NCBI RefSeq assembly: GCF_034347405.1
Contig: NZ_CP133778.1
Location: forward strand, 4,282,501 to 4,346,500
DNA from: Pseudomonas sp. CCC3.1
Lineage (GTDB): Bacteria; Pseudomonadota; Gammaproteobacteria; Pseudomonadales; Pseudomonadaceae
Direction of reading: 5' to 3'
Length of the DNA: 64,000 nt
Part shown: one piece after another, positions 1 through 8,687 of the stretch
Numbering within the stretch: the first letter of the stretch is position 1
Layout of the letters: every line of letters begins with the position of its first letter
The notes under the pieces: generated by a model
Databases searched by the model: none
What the model was told of the DNA's origin: nothing
Seen by the model: only the letters and a program-made list of their open reading frames with translations
Made by a program: the position numbers and the translations under genes

Positions 1-697
<697 letters not shown>

Positions 698-844
698 ACA
701 TCTTTGGGTTTTGAGAAAACCCTAAACTTGGCTCAGCAATCGTTGGTTACATCTTTGATTTCTCGCGGAGTAACTTGTGATGCTGATAATCTTTTTGACT
801 ATCAGTCTGACTCCACAAGCACCCACACGAATTGCTTGATTCAG

Positions 845-857
845 TTGTTAAAGAGCG
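845..857 (-). promoter_or_regulatory. boxA antitermination element of the rrn leader
   Basis: On the minus strand this reads CGCTCTTTAACAA, an almost exact copy of the bacterial rrn boxA that binds NusB/S10 to protect rRNA transcripts from Rho termination. It lies about 150 nt before the 16S 5' end and downstream of all three promoters, as expected. Confidence 0.8.
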
Positions 858-889
858 GTTGGTTAAGCTTTCGCTCAACCGAGGCGCGC

Positions 890-917
890 ATTCTACAGCA
901 GCCTCTGTTGCTGTCAA
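890..917 (-). promoter_or_regulatory. rrn promoter P3 (proximal)
   Basis: On the minus strand, TTGACA (912-917) and TAGAAT (890-895) are separated by exactly 16 bp. The -35 is perfect and the -10 has 5 of 6 consensus bases. A GC-rich discriminator (GCGC) follows the -10, as in stringently controlled rRNA promoters. The predicted start is near 883, giving a leader of about 185 nt. Confidence 0.8.
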
Positions 918-1008
918 GCGGTTATTTAAGAAGTTTTCAAAGTTTCGCTTGGAAATCTTTAACAACTTCAACCACTTTCGCTTTCGATCTCTCGTTAGCG
1001 GGAGGCGA

Positions 1009-1036
1009 ATTCTACAGCGTTACACGCTGCTGTCAA
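1009..1036 (-). promoter_or_regulatory. rrn promoter P2
   Basis: On the minus strand, TTGACA (1031-1036), a 16 bp spacer, and TAGAAT (1009-1014) are followed by TCGCC. It has the same architecture and nearly the same hexamers as the promoter about 120 bp downstream. Confidence 0.8.
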
Positions 1037-1143
1037 CACCTCATTTCCTGCTTCGATGACTTGAAGCTGGCACTGCCGAAAACCAATCCAACTCATTGAT
1101 ACTCAAGGAGTTTTCCGTTTCGACTGCGCCGGAAGTGGGGCGA

Positions 1144-1171
1144 ATTATAGGCCGTTGGAAATCTGAGTCAA
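1144..1171 (-). promoter_or_regulatory. rrn promoter P1 (distal)
   Basis: On the minus strand, TTGACT (1166-1171), a 16 bp spacer and a consensus TATAAT (1144-1149) are followed by TCGCC. This is the outermost of three tandem promoters and lies between msrQ (ending at 1186) and the rRNA leader. Apart from boxA and the promoters, bases 698-1185 hold no gene; the open frames there are by-products of the leader. Confidence 0.78.
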
Positions 1172-1185
1172 GGGCTAATTCAGAC

Positions 1186-1800
1186 TTAAGTGACAATTTG
1201 TGGTTTCTTCTTATATAGACGTGGAATTCGACGCATCACAGCCGGTGTCCGTATCACCAGAAGGAAGCTGCCTACAACGGCATAGATCGACCACTCTTTG
1301 AGATCAGCTCGCACAATCCACAACATATGCAGCAACCCCAACCCCAAAACTACGTACACCAATCGATGGAGCTTCTTCCAACTCCCCCCCATACGCCTTT
1401 GACTGTAGCGATTGGATGTCACCGCCAGCGCCAGCAAGCACAGGAACCCCAAGCTACCAACAATAATGTAAGGCCGCTTACGTAGCTCTACCCCCAATTG
1501 CGACCAGTCGAGCCCGAGCACAAAGAATAAATAGGCACACAAATGCAGTACCACGTAAGCAAAGCACCACAAACCGATTTGGCGCCGGACAGCAATCCAC
1601 CCTGGCCATCCCGTCAGTTTTTGCATGGGCGTCATACATAACGTCACCAACAACAAAATCAGTGTTCCGAGACCAAGACGGTCGACCAGCACCTTTCCCG
1701 GGTCCGGCCCCAAGGCAAAACTCCACGCCTCATAGAGCCAATACAAAGGCCAGATCGCCGCCGCTATAAATACGCCACAACGCCAAAGAGGAAATCGCAT
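1186..1800 (-). CDS. msrQ: MsrQ, haem-binding membrane subunit of the MsrPQ methionine sulfoxide reductase
   Basis: A 204-residue polytopic membrane protein of the YedZ/ferric reductase-like family. MsrQ passes electrons from the quinone pool or a flavin to periplasmic MsrP, which repairs oxidised methionines in envelope proteins. Visible signs are about five to six hydrophobic segments and candidate haem-ligand histidines H86, H145 and H158 within or beside membrane segments. Its start codon abuts the stop of the upstream msrP (they share base 1800), so translation is probably coupled. Length matches the family. The C-terminus is a basic cytoplasmic tail. Confidence 0.93.
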   Translation of the reverse strand: MRFPLWRCGVFIAAAIWPLYWLYEAWSFALGPDPGKVLVDRLGLGTLILLLVTLCMTPMQKLTGWPGWIAVRRQIGLWCFAYVVLHLCAYLFFVLGLDWSQLGVELRKRPYIIVGSLGFLCLLALAVTSNRYSQRRMGGSWKKLHRLVYVVLGLGLLHMLWIVRADLKEWSIYAVVGSFLLVIRTPAVMRRIPRLYKKKPQIVT

Positions 1801-2813
1801 CAGTAGTTCTTCCGTAAATCCAGATTGGTATATAAAGAAGCGACTTCATCTGCATAGCCATTAAACATCTGCGTATCCCGCACGTTCGGGCTGAACAAAC
1901 TGCTCGGCAGACGCCGCTCCCGGGCCTGCGTCCAGCGAGGATGATCGACCTGCGGGTTCACGTTTGCGTAGAAACCATACTCATCCGCAGCAATGCTCTG
2001 CCATGTGGTTTTCGGCTGCATCTCAACCAGGCTGATTCGCACAATCGACTTCACACTCTTGAAACCATACTTCCACGGCACCACCAAACGCAGCGGAGCA
2101 CCGTTTTGATTAGGTAATTCGCGGCCATACATCCCCACCGCCAATATCGCCAATGGATTCATCGCCTCGTCCAGGCGCAAACCTTCTACATAAGGCCAGT
2201 CAATCAAAGCAAACCCCGAACGCTGGCCCGGCATCACCTTTGGGTCCTGTAAGGTTTCAAAACGTATGTATTTAGCTTTCGAAGTCGGCTCAACCTGCTT
2301 GAGCAATTCAGACAATGGAAAACCCATCCAGGGGATCACCATCGACCAGGCTTCAACACAGCGCAAACGGTAGATTCGCTCCTCCAACTGATAAGGCTTC
2401 ATGAAATCCTCAAGCGCGTAGCGCCCGGGCTTACCCACCTCCCCGTCCACAACCACTGTCCACGGCTCGGTCTTCAAAGCGCCCGCGTTTTGCGCAGGGT
2501 CACCTTTGTCAGTGCCAAACTCATAAAAGTTGTTGTAGTGCGTAGCATCCTTGAAGGGCGTGATCGCCTCACCCTTGACCGTGATCGCTTGCCATTTGGT
2601 TTGCGGCAGCTTTTCAGCAAACCAGCCTGGCGCCTTGCCCGGCTCAACCTCTGCATAGCGCGAAGCCTCATCAGCATTCGCCCAGCGCGGAAGAGCGCCT
2701 ACCGCTAATCCTGCAAGCGAGCTACCCAGCAATGCACGACGGGATAAATAGAAGGATTCAGGGGTGACGTCCGACTCTTTGCAGTCGGACGCTTTTGGCA
2801 GCTTGATGAGCAT
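1800..2813 (-). CDS. msrP: MsrP, periplasmic molybdopterin methionine sulfoxide reductase catalytic subunit
   Basis: A 337-residue YedY/MsrP protein. The N-terminus has a twin-arginine signal (SRRALLG at 24-30, then a hydrophobic stretch ending near Ala47), so it is exported folded with its cofactor. The molybdenum ligand cysteine is C152 in the RCVEAW motif. It reduces both diastereomers of methionine sulfoxide in periplasmic proteins, using electrons from MsrQ. A GGAG ribosome site precedes the ATG. It forms a two-gene operon with msrQ, and a hairpin at 2819-2860 separates it from pssA upstream. Confidence 0.95.
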   Translation of the reverse strand: MLIKLPKASDCKESDVTPESFYLSRRALLGSSLAGLAVGALPRWANADEASRYAEVEPGKAPGWFAEKLPQTKWQAITVKGEAITPFKDATHYNNFYEFGTDKGDPAQNAGALKTEPWTVVVDGEVGKPGRYALEDFMKPYQLEERIYRLRCVEAWSMVIPWMGFPLSELLKQVEPTSKAKYIRFETLQDPKVMPGQRSGFALIDWPYVEGLRLDEAMNPLAILAVGMYGRELPNQNGAPLRLVVPWKYGFKSVKSIVRISLVEMQPKTTWQSIAADEYGFYANVNPQVDHPRWTQARERRLPSSLFSPNVRDTQMFNGYADEVASLYTNLDLRKNY

Positions 2814-2818
2814 GGCAA

Positions 2819-2860
2819 CTCCGCAGTATTGGAGGACTGATGCCCCAATAGACTACGGAG
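2819..2860. terminator. imperfect inverted repeat between pssA and msrP
   Basis: The arms CTCCGCAGTATTGG and CCAATAGACTACGGAG pair imperfectly around a short loop in the 63 bp gap. There is no T-tract, so this is a weak terminator candidate or an mRNA processing or stability hairpin. Confidence 0.35.
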
Positions 2861-2876
2861 TATGGGAGAAATTACA

Positions 2877-3740
2877 TCACTGGCCGGCTTTGTTACGCCG
2901 CAGGTGCAATAAATACTGAATCGGCCCCGATGCGGCATACGCCAGGAAGGCCAGCAGCAGAATGCGCGGCGGATCACTGAAAACCACTGCGAACACCAGC
3001 ACCACCGCCAGGATCGCCACAAATGGCACGCGCCCCTTCAAGTCCAGCTCTTTAAAGCTGTTGTACTTGATGTTGCTGACCATCAGCATGCCCGCCGCAG
3101 CCACCAGCAAGGCCACCAAAAACGACATTTTCGAGCCCTGGATTCCGTAATCACTGAACGCCCAGACAATACCCGCGACAACACCGGCGGCAGCCGGGCT
3201 GGCCAAACCGATAAAGTAACGCTTGTCGGCAGTTCCGACCTGCGTATTGAAACGAGCTAAACGCAAAGCAGCGCCTGCGACATAAATGAAGGCAACCATC
3301 CAGCCAACCTTACCCATGTCCCCCAATGCCCAACCAAACGCCAGCAACGCGGGCGCCACACCAAAGGCGACCATGTCCGACAAGGAATCGTATTCAGCGC
3401 CAAAAGCGCTTTCGGTATGGGTCATACGAGCAACACGACCATCGAGGCCGTCCAGCACCATGGCCACAAAAATCGCAATGGCCGCAAACGCAAAATACTT
3501 GCTTGCACCCGCCGCATCACCCGCACTCATGGCGCTTTGAGCACTCATGGAGCTGATGATCGAATAAAAACCGGCGAACAGGTTCGCAGTCGTGAAAAGG
3601 TTCGGCAGCAGATAGATACCACGATGCCGGACTTTGCGACCTTCAGCGTCATGCCCTTCTTCGACATGCTCATCGATAGGTAGCAGGCTATCGGCGTCAG
3701 GAGCCTGTTTTGGCTCTTCGGGACGTTCGCTCATGGACAT
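2877..3740 (-). CDS. pssA: CDP-diacylglycerol--serine O-phosphatidyltransferase
   Basis: A 287-residue integral membrane enzyme that makes phosphatidylserine from CDP-diacylglycerol and serine, the step before phosphatidylethanolamine. The CDP-alcohol phosphatidyltransferase motif is complete: D100-G101-x2-A104-R105-x8-G114-x3-D118-x3-D122. This membrane type (type II, as in Bacillus) differs from the E. coli phospholipase-D-like PssA. An acidic hydrophilic N-terminal 40 residues precede six to eight membrane segments. Two in-frame ATGs lie two codons apart at the start (3740 and 3734), and I kept the first. It is upstream of msrP and downstream of ilvC on the same strand. Confidence 0.95.
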   Translation of the reverse strand: MSMSERPEEPKQAPDADSLLPIDEHVEEGHDAEGRKVRHRGIYLLPNLFTTANLFAGFYSIISSMSAQSAMSAGDAAGASKYFAFAAIAIFVAMVLDGLDGRVARMTHTESAFGAEYDSLSDMVAFGVAPALLAFGWALGDMGKVGWMVAFIYVAGAALRLARFNTQVGTADKRYFIGLASPAAAGVVAGIVWAFSDYGIQGSKMSFLVALLVAAAGMLMVSNIKYNSFKELDLKGRVPFVAILAVVLVFAVVFSDPPRILLLAFLAYAASGPIQYLLHLRRNKAGQ

Positions 3741-3836
3741 TACCTTGCAACGATATGGAAAGTTTCAATAGAGGCTTGCAGACCAACACTCACCCGCAAA
3801 CGATCCTGCTTTATACCAGAAGCCGCCGCTTAAACG

Positions 3837-3863
3837 AAAAAACGCGGCCTAGGCCGCGTTTTC
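3837..3863 (-). terminator. rho-independent terminator of the ilvIHC operon
   Basis: A perfect GC-rich palindrome (AACGCGGCC / GGCCGCGTT) is flanked by A and T runs, 17 bp after the ilvC stop. On the minus strand it is followed by a T run, as expected for an intrinsic terminator. The flanking runs could let it act in both directions. Confidence 0.85.
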
Positions 3864-3879
3864 TCTGCATCGTACTGAC

Positions 3880-4896
3880 TTAGTTTTTGGCTTTGTCGAC
3901 GATCTTGTTCGCGCCGATCCAAGGCATCATCGAGCGCAGTTGCTCACCGATGACTTCGATGCCGTGAGCAGCGTTGTTACGACGCTTGGCGGTCATCGAT
4001 GGGTAGCCGGTAGCACCTTCGCTGATGAACATCTTCGCGTATTCACCATCTTGAATGCGCTTCAGAGCGTTGCGCATTGCTTGACGGGATTCTGCGTTGA
4101 TCACTTCTGGGCCGGTTACGTACTCGCCGTATTCAGCGTTGTTGGAGATCGAGTAGTTCATGTTGGCGATACCGCCTTCGTACATGAGGTCAACGATCAA
4201 CTTCAACTCGTGCAAGCACTCGAAGTAAGCCATTTCTGGCGCGTAGCCCGCTTCAACCAGGGTTTCGAAACCGGCTTTAACCAGCTCAACAGTACCGCCG
4301 CACAGAACGGCTTGTTCGCCGAACAGGTCAGTTTCGGTTTCGTCTTTGAACGTGGTTTCGATGATGCCGGTACGACCGCCACCCACGCCAGCTGCATACG
4401 ACAGGGCTACGTTTTTAGCGTTGCCCGAAGCGTCCTGATAGATCGCGATCAGATCAGGGATGCCGCCGCCTTTTACGAATTCGGAACGTACAGTGTGACC
4501 CGGCGCTTTTGGCGCGATCATGATGACGTCGAGGTCAGCACGCGGAACAACCTGGTTGTAGTGAATCGCGAAGCCGTGGGAGAAGGCCAGAGTTGCGCCC
4601 TTCTTGATGTTCGGCTCGACTTCGTTCTTGTACAGGGCCGATTGGAACTCGTCCGGGGTCAGAATCATAACCAGGTCAGCAGCGGCAACAGCGCTGGCTA
4701 CGTCAGTAACTTTCAGACCATGAGCTTCAGCTTTGGCGACAGTAGCCGAACCTTTACGCAGACCGACAGTAACGTCCACGCCGGAATCTTTCAGGTTGCA
4801 CGCCTGAGCGTGACCCTGGGAGCCGTAACCGATGATGGCTACTTTTTTGCCCTGGATGATCGAAAGGTCGCAGTCTTTGTCGTAATAAACTTTCAT
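3880..4896 (-). CDS. ilvC: ketol-acid reductoisomerase (NADP+)
   Basis: A 338-residue class I acetohydroxyacid isomeroreductase, the second step of valine, leucine and isoleucine synthesis. It catalyses an Mg-dependent alkyl shift followed by NADPH reduction. The Rossmann motif GYGSQG is at 23-28, catalytic H107 lies in SHGF, and the metal ligands D190 and E194 sit in the conserved C-terminal knotted domain. It is the last gene of ilvI-ilvH-ilvC, 51 bp after ilvH, and is followed by a strong terminator. Confidence 0.98.
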   Translation of the reverse strand: MKVYYDKDCDLSIIQGKKVAIIGYGSQGHAQACNLKDSGVDVTVGLRKGSATVAKAEAHGLKVTDVASAVAAADLVMILTPDEFQSALYKNEVEPNIKKGATLAFSHGFAIHYNQVVPRADLDVIMIAPKAPGHTVRSEFVKGGGIPDLIAIYQDASGNAKNVALSYAAGVGGGRTGIIETTFKDETETDLFGEQAVLCGGTVELVKAGFETLVEAGYAPEMAYFECLHELKLIVDLMYEGGIANMNYSISNNAEYGEYVTGPEVINAESRQAMRNALKRIQDGEYAKMFISEGATGYPSMTAKRRNNAAHGIEVIGEQLRSMMPWIGANKIVDKAKN

Positions 4897-4947
4897 GATT
4901 TTCCTTTATGTATCCAGGCCATTCAGGCCATTAGCACTTGTTAGGTT

Positions 4948-5439
4948 TTAGATGCTGAGTACTTTGTCGCCACGGGCAATACCCGTCACGCCACTACGAA
5001 CTGTTTCCAGGATCGAAGCGGTACCAATCGACTGGATGAAACTGTCGAGCTTGTCGCTGGTGCCCGTCAACTGCACGGTATACACGCTGGCGCTGACATC
5101 AACGATCTGCCCACGAAAAATATCCGTAGTGCGCTTGATCTCTGCGCGCTGAGCACCCGTAGCCTTGACCTTAACCAGCATCAGCTCGCGCTCGATGTGA
5201 GCACTCTCCGACAAATCCACCAGCTTGACCACTTCGATCAGCTTGTTCAGGTTTTTGGTGATCTGCTCAATCACCTCATCATGCCCCACGGTCGTCAACG
5301 TCAGACGCGACAGAGTCGGGTCTTCAGTGGGCGCTACCGTCAGGCTTTCGATGTTGTAGTTACGTTGCGAGAACAGCCCGACAACGCGAGACAGAGCACC
5401 GGGTTCGTTTTCAAGAAGCAAAGAAATAATGTGCCGCAT
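4948..5439 (-). CDS. ilvH: acetolactate synthase small (regulatory) subunit
   Basis: A 163-residue regulatory subunit of acetohydroxyacid synthase. The N-terminal ACT domain (about residues 1-80, containing the ENEPGALSRVVGLF and NIESL signatures) binds valine for feedback inhibition. The C-terminal domain (about 85-160) completes the IlvN/H fold. I start at the ATG at 5439 because homologues begin MRHIISLLLEN; an in-frame extension of 10 codons would overlap ilvI. The start lies 2 bp after the ilvI stop, so the two subunits are probably translated in fixed ratio. Confidence 0.96.
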   Translation of the reverse strand: MRHIISLLLENEPGALSRVVGLFSQRNYNIESLTVAPTEDPTLSRLTLTTVGHDEVIEQITKNLNKLIEVVKLVDLSESAHIERELMLVKVKATGAQRAEIKRTTDIFRGQIVDVSASVYTVQLTGTSDKLDSFIQSIGTASILETVRSGVTGIARGDKVLSI

Positions 5440-5441
5440 GA

Positions 5442-7166
5442 TTAAGTACGCTCCGTCTTGCTCAGCCACATGTCGCGCATGGAGCCATCTTTGATCTGCA
5501 TCGGATAAACGTGCTCACTGGTATCAACCTGAATATCCAGGAACACCAGGCGATCTTTCATGGCGAAGGCTTCTTCCATCTTAGGCTTCAGGTCTTTGAG
5601 ATCGGTGACCCGAATACCCACATGCCCATAAGCCTCGGCCAGCTTGACGAAGTCAGGCAGCGACTCCATATAAGAGTGCGAGTGACGGCTGCCGTAGTTC
5701 ATGTCCTGCCACTGGCGCACCATGCCGAGAACACCGTTGTTCAGGCTGATGATTTTTACCGGCAAGCCATACTGCAGGCACGTCGACAACTCTTGAATGT
5801 TCATCTGAATGCTGCCCTCGCCCGTCACACAAGCGACGTCAGCATCAGGGAAGCTCAGTTTTACACCCATCGCAGCCGGAAAACCGAAGCCCATCGTGCC
5901 CAGACCGCCCGAGTTGATCCAGCGATTAGGCTTGTTGAAACGGTAATACTGAGCAGCAAACATCTGGTGCTGGCCCACATCGGACGTCACAAAAGCATCG
6001 CCCTTGGTGACTTCGCAAAGCATCTCGATCACAGCTTGTGGCTTGATCTTGCTGCCGTCGCCCTTGTCGTAAGGGAACAGGCCGCGGTCACCGCGCCACT
6101 CATCGATCTGCTTCCACCAGTTAGCAACCGCTTCAGGGTTTGGCTTCTCGCCAATGTCCTTGAGGATCGCAACCATTTCGGTCATCACGCTATCGACCGG
6201 ACCGACAATCGGCACGTCTGCCTTAATGGTCTTGGAGATGGATGCCGGGTCGATGTCGACATGAATGATCTTGGCGTTCGGGCAGAACTTGGAAGCACCG
6301 TTGATGACTCGGTCATCAAAACGCGCGCCCACCGCCAGGATGACGTCAGCGTTGTGCATGGTCATGTTGGCGGTAAAGCTGCCGTGCATGCCGAGCATCC
6401 CAATGAACTGACGGTCTGTGCCCGGGTACGCACCCAAGCCCATCAGTGTATTGGTAACGGGAACGTTGAGCATTTTCGCCAGCTCGGTTAACGGCGCAGC
6501 ACCGCCACCCAAGATAACGCCACCACCTGCGTACAGAACCGGACGTTTGGCCGCCAGCAGCATTTCTACCGCTTTGCGGATTTGTCCCGAGTGACCACGA
6601 ACAGCCGGGCTGTAAGAGCGCAGCTTGGCTTTTTTCGGGAAAACATATTCGAACTTTTCAGCCGGATTGGTCATGTCTTTCGGAATGTCGACCACCACCG
6701 GACCAGGACGGCCGGATTGCGCGAGGTAGAACGCCTTTTTCATGACTTCCGGGATTTCCGACGCATGCTTGATCATGAAGCTGTGCTTCACGATAGGCCG
6801 CGAAATACCGATCATGTCGGTTTCCTGGAAAGCATCAGTCCCGACCATAGTGCTAGGCACCTGACCAGAAATGATCACCATCGGAATGGAGTCCATGTAG
6901 GCAGTCGCAATACCGGTGATGGCGTTGGTAGCACCCGGCCCGGAAGTGACCAGTACCACACCGGCTTTACCGGTAGCACGGGCGTAGCCGTCAGCCATAT
7001 GGGTCGCAGCTTGTTCGTGACGAACCAGGATGTGGGTAACGTCCGGTTCTTTGAACAGTGCATCGTAGACATGCAGGAGAGCACCACCAGGGTACCCGTA
7101 GATATATTTGACACCTTCGTCACGCAAAAAGCGGACGAGCATCTCACCGCCAGATAAAAGCTCCAC
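5442..7166 (-). CDS. ilvI: acetolactate synthase large (catalytic) subunit
   Basis: A 574-residue thiamine-diphosphate enzyme that condenses pyruvate with pyruvate or 2-oxobutyrate, the first committed step of branched-chain amino acid synthesis. The catalytic glutamate is E51 in RHEQAATHMADGY. The diphosphate/Mg motif runs from 449 to N477 but reads GEG rather than GDG. The three usual domains are present: PYR, central FAD-binding and PP. I chose the GTG at 7166 because AGAGGTG lies at good distance upstream; another GTG three codons earlier overlaps that site. It heads ilvIHC after a long leader. Confidence 0.96.
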   Translation of the reverse strand: MELLSGGEMLVRFLRDEGVKYIYGYPGGALLHVYDALFKEPDVTHILVRHEQAATHMADGYARATGKAGVVLVTSGPGATNAITGIATAYMDSIPMVIISGQVPSTMVGTDAFQETDMIGISRPIVKHSFMIKHASEIPEVMKKAFYLAQSGRPGPVVVDIPKDMTNPAEKFEYVFPKKAKLRSYSPAVRGHSGQIRKAVEMLLAAKRPVLYAGGGVILGGGAAPLTELAKMLNVPVTNTLMGLGAYPGTDRQFIGMLGMHGSFTANMTMHNADVILAVGARFDDRVINGASKFCPNAKIIHVDIDPASISKTIKADVPIVGPVDSVMTEMVAILKDIGEKPNPEAVANWWKQIDEWRGDRGLFPYDKGDGSKIKPQAVIEMLCEVTKGDAFVTSDVGQHQMFAAQYYRFNKPNRWINSGGLGTMGFGFPAAMGVKLSFPDADVACVTGEGSIQMNIQELSTCLQYGLPVKIISLNNGVLGMVRQWQDMNYGSRHSHSYMESLPDFVKLAEAYGHVGIRVTDLKDLKPKMEEAFAMKDRLVFLDIQVDTSEHVYPMQIKDGSMRDMWLSKTERT

Positions 7167-7598
7167 GTTGTTCACCTCTAAAACGCCAGAATACCGTTCA
7201 CAAAAATACGAACGGGTCTTAATAGGTTTACTTCTCAGCAGAGCATGAGCGACGGTGGTCGCCGACTACGTCAGCACTGACTGAGCAAGTATTGGGAGCT
7301 CCCCAAATGTTGCGGGGTTTTCCCACCCAGCGCGAGGTAACGCGTTGCGGGTGTAACAGGTCGGCGCGGGTATGCGCCTCATGATCTGCTGAGAGGGTCT
7401 GCTTCTGGCAGTCCCTGTACAGCGGACTTTGGATTCTTCTGTTTCAGCCTCTCCAAGTCAAGCAATAATTGCGCTTTTTTCCAACTAAGCGCATGAGAAC
7501 ATAGAAGAAACCTACTTGAGGAGGGATAAAACTCGCATAAATGGCGCAAAGCGGTAGAAATATGCGCAAGACTGCCGAAAAAACCGGCAGCCAGGCAA
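7167..7598 (-). promoter_or_regulatory. 432 bp non-coding region upstream of ilvI
   Basis: No gene of normal length is seen. On the ilvI strand a 38-codon frame (ATG at 7382, stop at 7266) contains a Leu/Ile/Val-containing tail (ELPILAQSVLT), and GC-rich short repeats lie at 7290-7350. Together these hint at a transcribed leader. The frame has no good ribosome site and no terminator with a T-tract follows, so attenuation is only a possibility. Confidence 0.3.
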
Positions 7599-7928
7599 TT
7601 AACGAGCGTCGACGATCAATTGGTCGAACTTTTTCAGCGCAGTCCGCAACCCAAGGCTCTCTAGTGGCCGATCGGCATATACCATCTCGGCCATCTCAAG
7701 AATCCCCGACGCATTGGGCAGAGGAAGATCCTGCTCAAGGATCTGCTTCATCCTTGTCAGAAAGATCCATTGCAACCACTGATGGAAGTCCAGCGTGTCG
7801 ACAGAAAATGGCTCAACACTGCTCAGCGCTTCAGCACTGGGAGACACCTCGTCCCACCAGCCCTGCACGCGCAACTCACGTTCAATCAGCAATAATTGTT
7901 CGGCAATCGCCCCAAATCGGAAATCCAT
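7599..7928 (-). CDS. YqcC family protein
   Basis: A 109-residue all-helical protein matching the YqcC (DUF446) family by its FLTRMKQILEQDLPLP centre and conserved Trp residues (WWDEV, FHQWLQWIF). The molecular function is unknown. In enterobacteria yqcC neighbours the pseudouridine synthase gene truC, whereas here it follows the PBP1B activator gene. Its start overlaps the lpoP stop by one base, so it belongs to the mrcB-lpoP-yqcC operon. The link to cell-wall work is an inference from position only. Confidence 0.85.
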   Translation of the reverse strand: MDFRFGAIAEQLLLIERELRVQGWWDEVSPSAEALSSVEPFSVDTLDFHQWLQWIFLTRMKQILEQDLPLPNASGILEMAEMVYADRPLESLGLRTALKKFDQLIVDAR

Positions 7929-8671
7929 CAGAGACTGACCTTGGCTTTTTGACGTGCCAGTGCAGCGCCCGCCGCATCCCCTTGTTTGTCACGTGCCTGG
8001 GCGATCAACCCCCACAAGCTCGCCTGCAAATCCGGACGGCCACTGGCAAAGGTCAAACCACGACGAGCAAACTGCTCAGCCTGGGCTGCATCGCCTTGGG
8101 CCATACGCACTTGCGCCAGGCGGTAAAGCACTTGAGGTTCACGAGGCGCCACGCGCTGCGCCCGCTCAAGGCTCGACGAAGCACCGTTCAAGTCGCCACT
8201 CGCCTGTTGCTGCTGAGCCGTAGTCAACAACGCCAACACCGGCCCATCTAACTGCTCATCAGCGGCCAGGCCACTGCTGCTGCTGGACGGAATGCCGCTC
8301 GGCGTAATAGGTGCCGGCGCACTGTACGTCGTTGACGGCGTGTAGCTGCCAGTACTGATCGGCGCAACCGCTGCCGGGCCTGGGGTAATCGGCCCTGGCG
8401 TGAACGGCTCACTGCTGATCGGCGTCGAAACGGCCGCGCCGCCACCCGGAATCATCACCACCACACCCGAATCCTGAGGAATCGCCTGAGCCTGCGTGGC
8501 ACGCGGCGCAGCAGCCTGTGGATAACTATTTGTCGTGCGCTGCGACGAAACGCGTTCGCTGTTCGACACCGGAACACCGGAATCGACCACAGGGATCGAC
8601 CCCTGTGGCACGCTGGCGCAACCATTGAGCAAAGCCAGGGCTGAAACAGCCGGAATCCACCACTTATTCAC
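7928..8671 (-). CDS. lpoP: LpoP-type outer-membrane lipoprotein, activator of PBP1B
   Basis: A 247-residue lipoprotein with a signal peptide and lipobox LNGC (C18 is the lipidated cysteine). A long Pro/Thr/Ser/Gly-rich low-complexity linker (about 45-140) could span the periplasm, and helical TPR repeats follow (about 145-235). In P. aeruginosa LpoP is known as the TPR lipoprotein that activates PBP1B (PonB). The gene sits 16 bp downstream of mrcB, which supports this assignment. Residue 20 onward lacks the Asp that causes inner-membrane retention (Cys-Ala follows), so outer-membrane sorting is expected. Confidence 0.85.
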   Translation of the reverse strand: MNKWWIPAVSALALLNGCASVPQGSIPVVDSGVPVSNSERVSSQRTTNSYPQAAAPRATQAQAIPQDSGVVVMIPGGGAAVSTPISSEPFTPGPITPGPAAVAPISTGSYTPSTTYSAPAPITPSGIPSSSSSGLAADEQLDGPVLALLTTAQQQQASGDLNGASSSLERAQRVAPREPQVLYRLAQVRMAQGDAAQAEQFARRGLTFASGRPDLQASLWGLIAQARDKQGDAAGAALARQKAKVSL

Positions 8672-8687
8672 GTCAAACCCTCTTTGC

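Noticed and set aside
704..1099. 131-codon plus-strand frame in the rrn leader
   Set aside because: It lies opposite the rRNA leader, promoters and boxA, has no homology I recognise, and its composition follows that structured region.
7541..8251. 236-codon plus-strand frame opposite yqcC-lpoP
   Set aside because: The minus-strand genes have clear families, a lipobox and operon overlap; this frame has none.
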